NCBI GenBank assembly: GCA_047974625.1
Contig: JBKECK010000102.1
Coordinates: forward strand, 62,001-126,000
DNA: 64,000 nt
Source: CADEDH01 sp047974625
Lineage (GTDB): Bacteria; Actinomycetota; Acidimicrobiia; Acidimicrobiales; SZUA-35
Direction: 5' to 3'
Shown: one piece after another, positions 61,648 through 64,000 of the stretch
How positions within the stretch are numbered: the stretch's first letter is position 1
Layout: each line of letters starts with the position of its first letter
Notes under the pieces: model-generated
Seen by the model: only the letters and a program-made list of their open reading frames with translations
Database searches by the model: none
Told to the model about the DNA's origin: nothing
Translations under genes and position numbers: made by a program

Positions 61648-63585
61648 GTGAGCGACGGGAGTTGGATCGAATCGGCCCCACAATCAGGGCTGCCCGAGCC
61701 GGAGTCCACCCGACGGTTGTGGACCATCCGGGGTGTGGCCATTTTCACACTTGCCCTCTCGACCGTCTACCTCGGTTGGCGGGCGATGTTCACCCTCGAG
61801 GGGGACTCATGGTGGGCGGCCGGATTCCTGCTGGTGCTGGAGATCCACAATGTCGTCGGGCTCTTCCTCTACACCCTGGCCGGATGGAAGGTGGATGCCC
61901 AGCCGCCGGCGAGACCGGTCGACCGAACCGACCTGTCGATCGCGGTGTTGATCACCACCTACAACGAGCCGACCGAGATCATCCTGCCCGCCATCGCGGC
62001 CGCCCTCGACCTTCAGCCGGCGCACGAGACCTGGGTGCTCGATGACGGGAACCGGCCGGAGATCCGGGAGCTAGCCACCGGGCTCGGCGCCTCCTACCTG
62101 GCGCGGCCGACAAACGAACACGCCAAGGCCGGCAACCTCAACAACGCGTTGGGGAAACTCAACGTCGACCTGATCGCGGTGTTGGACGCCGACCACGTCC
62201 CCACCCCCGACTTCCTGCGTAACACGATCGGCTATTTCGACGATCCGGACGTTGCGGTGGTGCAGACCCCGCAGGACTTCTACAACACCGACAGCTTCGA
62301 GCACCATGTGCGCTCCGGAGACCAGCTGTTCAACGAGGAGACCGTCTTCTACCGCGTCATCCTTCCGGCCAAGAACCGTTGGAACGCCGCGTTCTGGTGC
62401 GGTACCGGCGCCGTTCTGCGGACCGAGGCGCTCCGTTCCGTCGGCGGGGTGGCCACCGAGACGGTGACCGAGGACATCCACACGTCCATCCGGATGCACG
62501 CCCTGGGTTGGAGGACGGTGGCCCACAACGAGGTGCTGGCCCAAGGGCTCGCGGCCGCCGACGCCCGCCAGTACCTCCTGCAGCGGAACCGTTGGAGTGC
62601 CGGCGCGATGCAGGTCCTGCGGATCGACAACCCACTGACCCGTAAGGGGTTGAAGCTGGCCCAGCGGCTGGCCTATGCCGCCACCCTGTTCGCCTGGTTC
62701 GACGCCTGGCGGAGCCTGGGCTACGTCATCCTGCCGGCTGCCGTCGTACTGACCGGAGCGAGCCCGGTGCGGGCACCGGCGGAGGTGTACCTACCGGTGT
62801 TCGCCATCGTGTTGGCCAGCCAGTTCGGCGCCCTCCGACTCCTCGCCCGTGGCTACTACCCGCCGATGTTGTCCGTGTTGTTCGAGACCCTGCGCATGCC
62901 CGCGGTCCTCCCCGCCACCACGGCCATCCTCGGTCGGAACCTACGGTTCCGACCTACCCCGAAGGGCCGCACCGACTCCGGTCGGGGCCAGATCGCCCCA
63001 CCGCGGCTCCTGATGGGCCTGGCCGGCCTGTCGGCCCTGGCCCTCGTCGTTCTGCCCTTCGGCCTGGACGGCATGCTCCCCTGGGACTACCGGTCACCGG
63101 GTGCAGCCGCCGTCTCGGGTGCGTTCTGTGGTCTCAACCTGATCCTCCTGATCGCGGCGATTCGCCGCATCCACTCGCTCCGGTTCGCGGGCGAGCGGCG
63201 CAACGCCTACCGGTTCGAGATCGACTGGCCCGGCCGTTACGAGGGTCGGGCCTGTCGGGTCGTCGACCTGTCCATGACCGGGGCGCAGATCGAGGTCGAC
63301 GACAACGTTCCGGAACGAAGCCGCGACGCCGCCGACGAGCGGAACCAGCTGGTCGTGACCAGTCCGAGCCGGGGATCGATCCGGCTCAACGTCCTCCCCC
63401 GTCACCTCATCGGCCACGGCGCCGGTCACGCCCGCTCCATCGGGCTCGCGCTGGCCCCGGGACAGCTCGACGCCCTACGCGAGGTGGCCCTCGCCATCTT
63501 CCCGGGGCCTCGCGCTCCGGAGCTGGGAAAGAGCGAGGCCCTAGGGGAGCTTGAATCCCCGGCCGAACACGAACATTCGAGGTGA
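61648..63585 (+). CDS. Membrane glycosyltransferase with PilZ domain
   Basis: A 645-residue family-2 processive glycosyltransferase of the cellulose-synthase type. Two N-terminal transmembrane helices precede the catalytic domain with D132/D133, the DADH motif at 180-183, TED at 274-276 and QRNRW at 312-316. Several helices follow, then a C-terminal PilZ domain with R518-x3-R522 and DLSMTG (540-545), the c-di-GMP-binding signature. It probably makes and exports a beta-glucan or similar polysaccharide under c-di-GMP control. The start is GTG. No BcsB/BcsZ partner is in the window. Confidence 0.92.
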   Translation: MSDGSWIESAPQSGLPEPESTRRLWTIRGVAIFTLALSTVYLGWRAMFTLEGDSWWAAGFLLVLEIHNVVGLFLYTLAGWKVDAQPPARPVDRTDLSIAVLITTYNEPTEIILPAIAAALDLQPAHETWVLDDGNRPEIRELATGLGASYLARPTNEHAKAGNLNNALGKLNVDLIAVLDADHVPTPDFLRNTIGYFDDPDVAVVQTPQDFYNTDSFEHHVRSGDQLFNEETVFYRVILPAKNRWNAAFWCGTGAVLRTEALRSVGGVATETVTEDIHTSIRMHALGWRTVAHNEVLAQGLAAADARQYLLQRNRWSAGAMQVLRIDNPLTRKGLKLAQRLAYAATLFAWFDAWRSLGYVILPAAVVLTGASPVRAPAEVYLPVFAIVLASQFGALRLLARGYYPPMLSVLFETLRMPAVLPATTAILGRNLRFRPTPKGRTDSGRGQIAPPRLLMGLAGLSALALVVLPFGLDGMLPWDYRSPGAAAVSGAFCGLNLILLIAAIRRIHSLRFAGERRNAYRFEIDWPGRYEGRACRVVDLSMTGAQIEVDDNVPERSRDAADERNQLVVTSPSRGSIRLNVLPRHLIGHGAGHARSIGLALAPGQLDALREVALAIFPGPRAPELGKSEALGELESPAEHEHSR

Positions 63586-63633
63586 GGATACCCAGATCGA
63601 TCGCGGTGCTATTACAAGCATTTGGTAGTAGCT

Positions 63634-63677
63634 ATTGCCATATGGGCAATTCCGGCTATATGCAACGATTTCGTTGC
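63634..63677. terminator. Two tandem hairpins after the glycosyltransferase
   Basis: ATTGCC/GGCAAT (63634-63639, 63645-63650) and GCAACG/CGTTGC (63662-63667, 63672-63677) are perfect 6-base arms in an AT-rich stretch. They may terminate the glycosyltransferase transcript. The rest of 63586-63880 shows no convincing gene. Confidence 0.45.
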
Positions 63678-63880
63678 CAGAGCGGGTGATCACTGAGTAG
63701 AAACAGACCATCGGATGAACCCAATCCGCCAAGAGGGTTCACCGTGCAAGCAGCAGTCACAATCCGCCGTGACTGCCGCCGCCGCCCTTGGGGAGGTGGC
63801 CGCTCCGCATCGGGGCCGCCTCCCCAAGCCGGACGGTCCACCGGGGCCGCCTTGGGCCGGGCATCTACCCTGGGTCGGAG

Positions 63881-64000
63881 ATGATCCATGATCCTGGTCC
63901 GGTCCCCTACGATCCCGCCGGGCCCCACCCCGATCCGGGCCGGCCTGGGCCGCCGGCGTGGCTGACCGAACGGCTGCGGTCCGGGGGCTGTGTGTTCCCC
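63881..64000 (+). CDS. N-terminal fragment of a gene cut by the window end
   Basis: An open frame of 40 codons from ATG 63881 to the window edge, after TCGGAG. Its last residues, WLTERLRSGGCVF, recall the start of HemK/PrmC-like N5-glutamine methyltransferases, but the fragment is too short to be sure. Confidence 0.4.
   Translation, partial: MIHDPGPVPYDPAGPHPDPGRPGPPAWLTERLRSGGCVFP

Noticed and set aside
63541..63732. Small reverse-strand open frame after the glycosyltransferase
   Set aside because: Overlaps the 3' end of the glycosyltransferase and two hairpins, has poor codon use and no ribosome site.

Overview
The window is a gene-dense, very GC-rich stretch of bacterial chromosome. Frequent GTG starts, many 1-4 base gene overlaps and the gene families present suggest a free-living aerobic actinobacterium. 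Class Acidimicrobiia is my best guess from family resemblance only, since no rRNA is present. I see no transposase, phage gene, CRISPR array or rRNA, and one tRNA.

Layout. (1) 92-1354: acyl-CoA-dehydrogenase-fold enzyme. (2) 1426-7600: a same-strand block with a reduced CHAT peptidase, a permuted papain-like peptidase, a large AfsR/SARP-type STAND regulator and a helix-turn-helix protein. (3) 7793-15395: housekeeping genes for cell wall (L,D-transpeptidase), purines (purE-purK), histidine (hisE) and histidyl-tRNA (tRNA-His next to hisS), plus a beta-lactamase-fold hydrolase and an alcohol dehydrogenase. (4) 15434-21169: a second peptidase block with an ECF-like sigma factor, its coupled small partner, a cytoplasmic-looking S8 subtilase and a divergent TPR-CHAT protein. 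(5) 21202-41419: metabolic genes, including a PaaX regulator facing a desaturase, an MFS exporter, sulfurtransferases with a cysteine-dioxygenase-like cupin, a catabolic dehydrogenase pair, an acyl-CoA ligase with an enoyl-CoA hydratase, PPK2 and alanine racemase. (6) 41559-44775: a small protein of unknown family and a TIR-NB-ARC-WD40 protein. (7) 44870-50611: aminotransferase, ATP-dependent DNA ligase, small enzymes and a LigD-type polymerase domain. (8) 50679-61440: acyl-CoA ligase, thiolase, a coupled split methylmalonyl-CoA mutase/MeaB operon, threonine aldolase and a 2-oxoglutarate oxygenase. (9) 61648-63585: a membrane glycosyltransferase with a C-terminal PilZ (c-di-GMP) domain. The window ends inside the start of another gene.

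Most notable points: three modules built from death-effector parts (CHAT x2, TIR-NLR); a sigma factor, small protein and TPR-CHAT combination that recalls the protease/sigma part of type III-E CRISPR systems without any CRISPR; a HisRS/tRNA-His pair with the divergent alphaproteobacterial identity (U72, A73, no G-1); and repeated 15-34 bp tandem duplications, several lying on stop codons.

Limits: every call is from reading the sequence. Start codons are often ambiguous at this GC content, and alternatives are stated where they matter.
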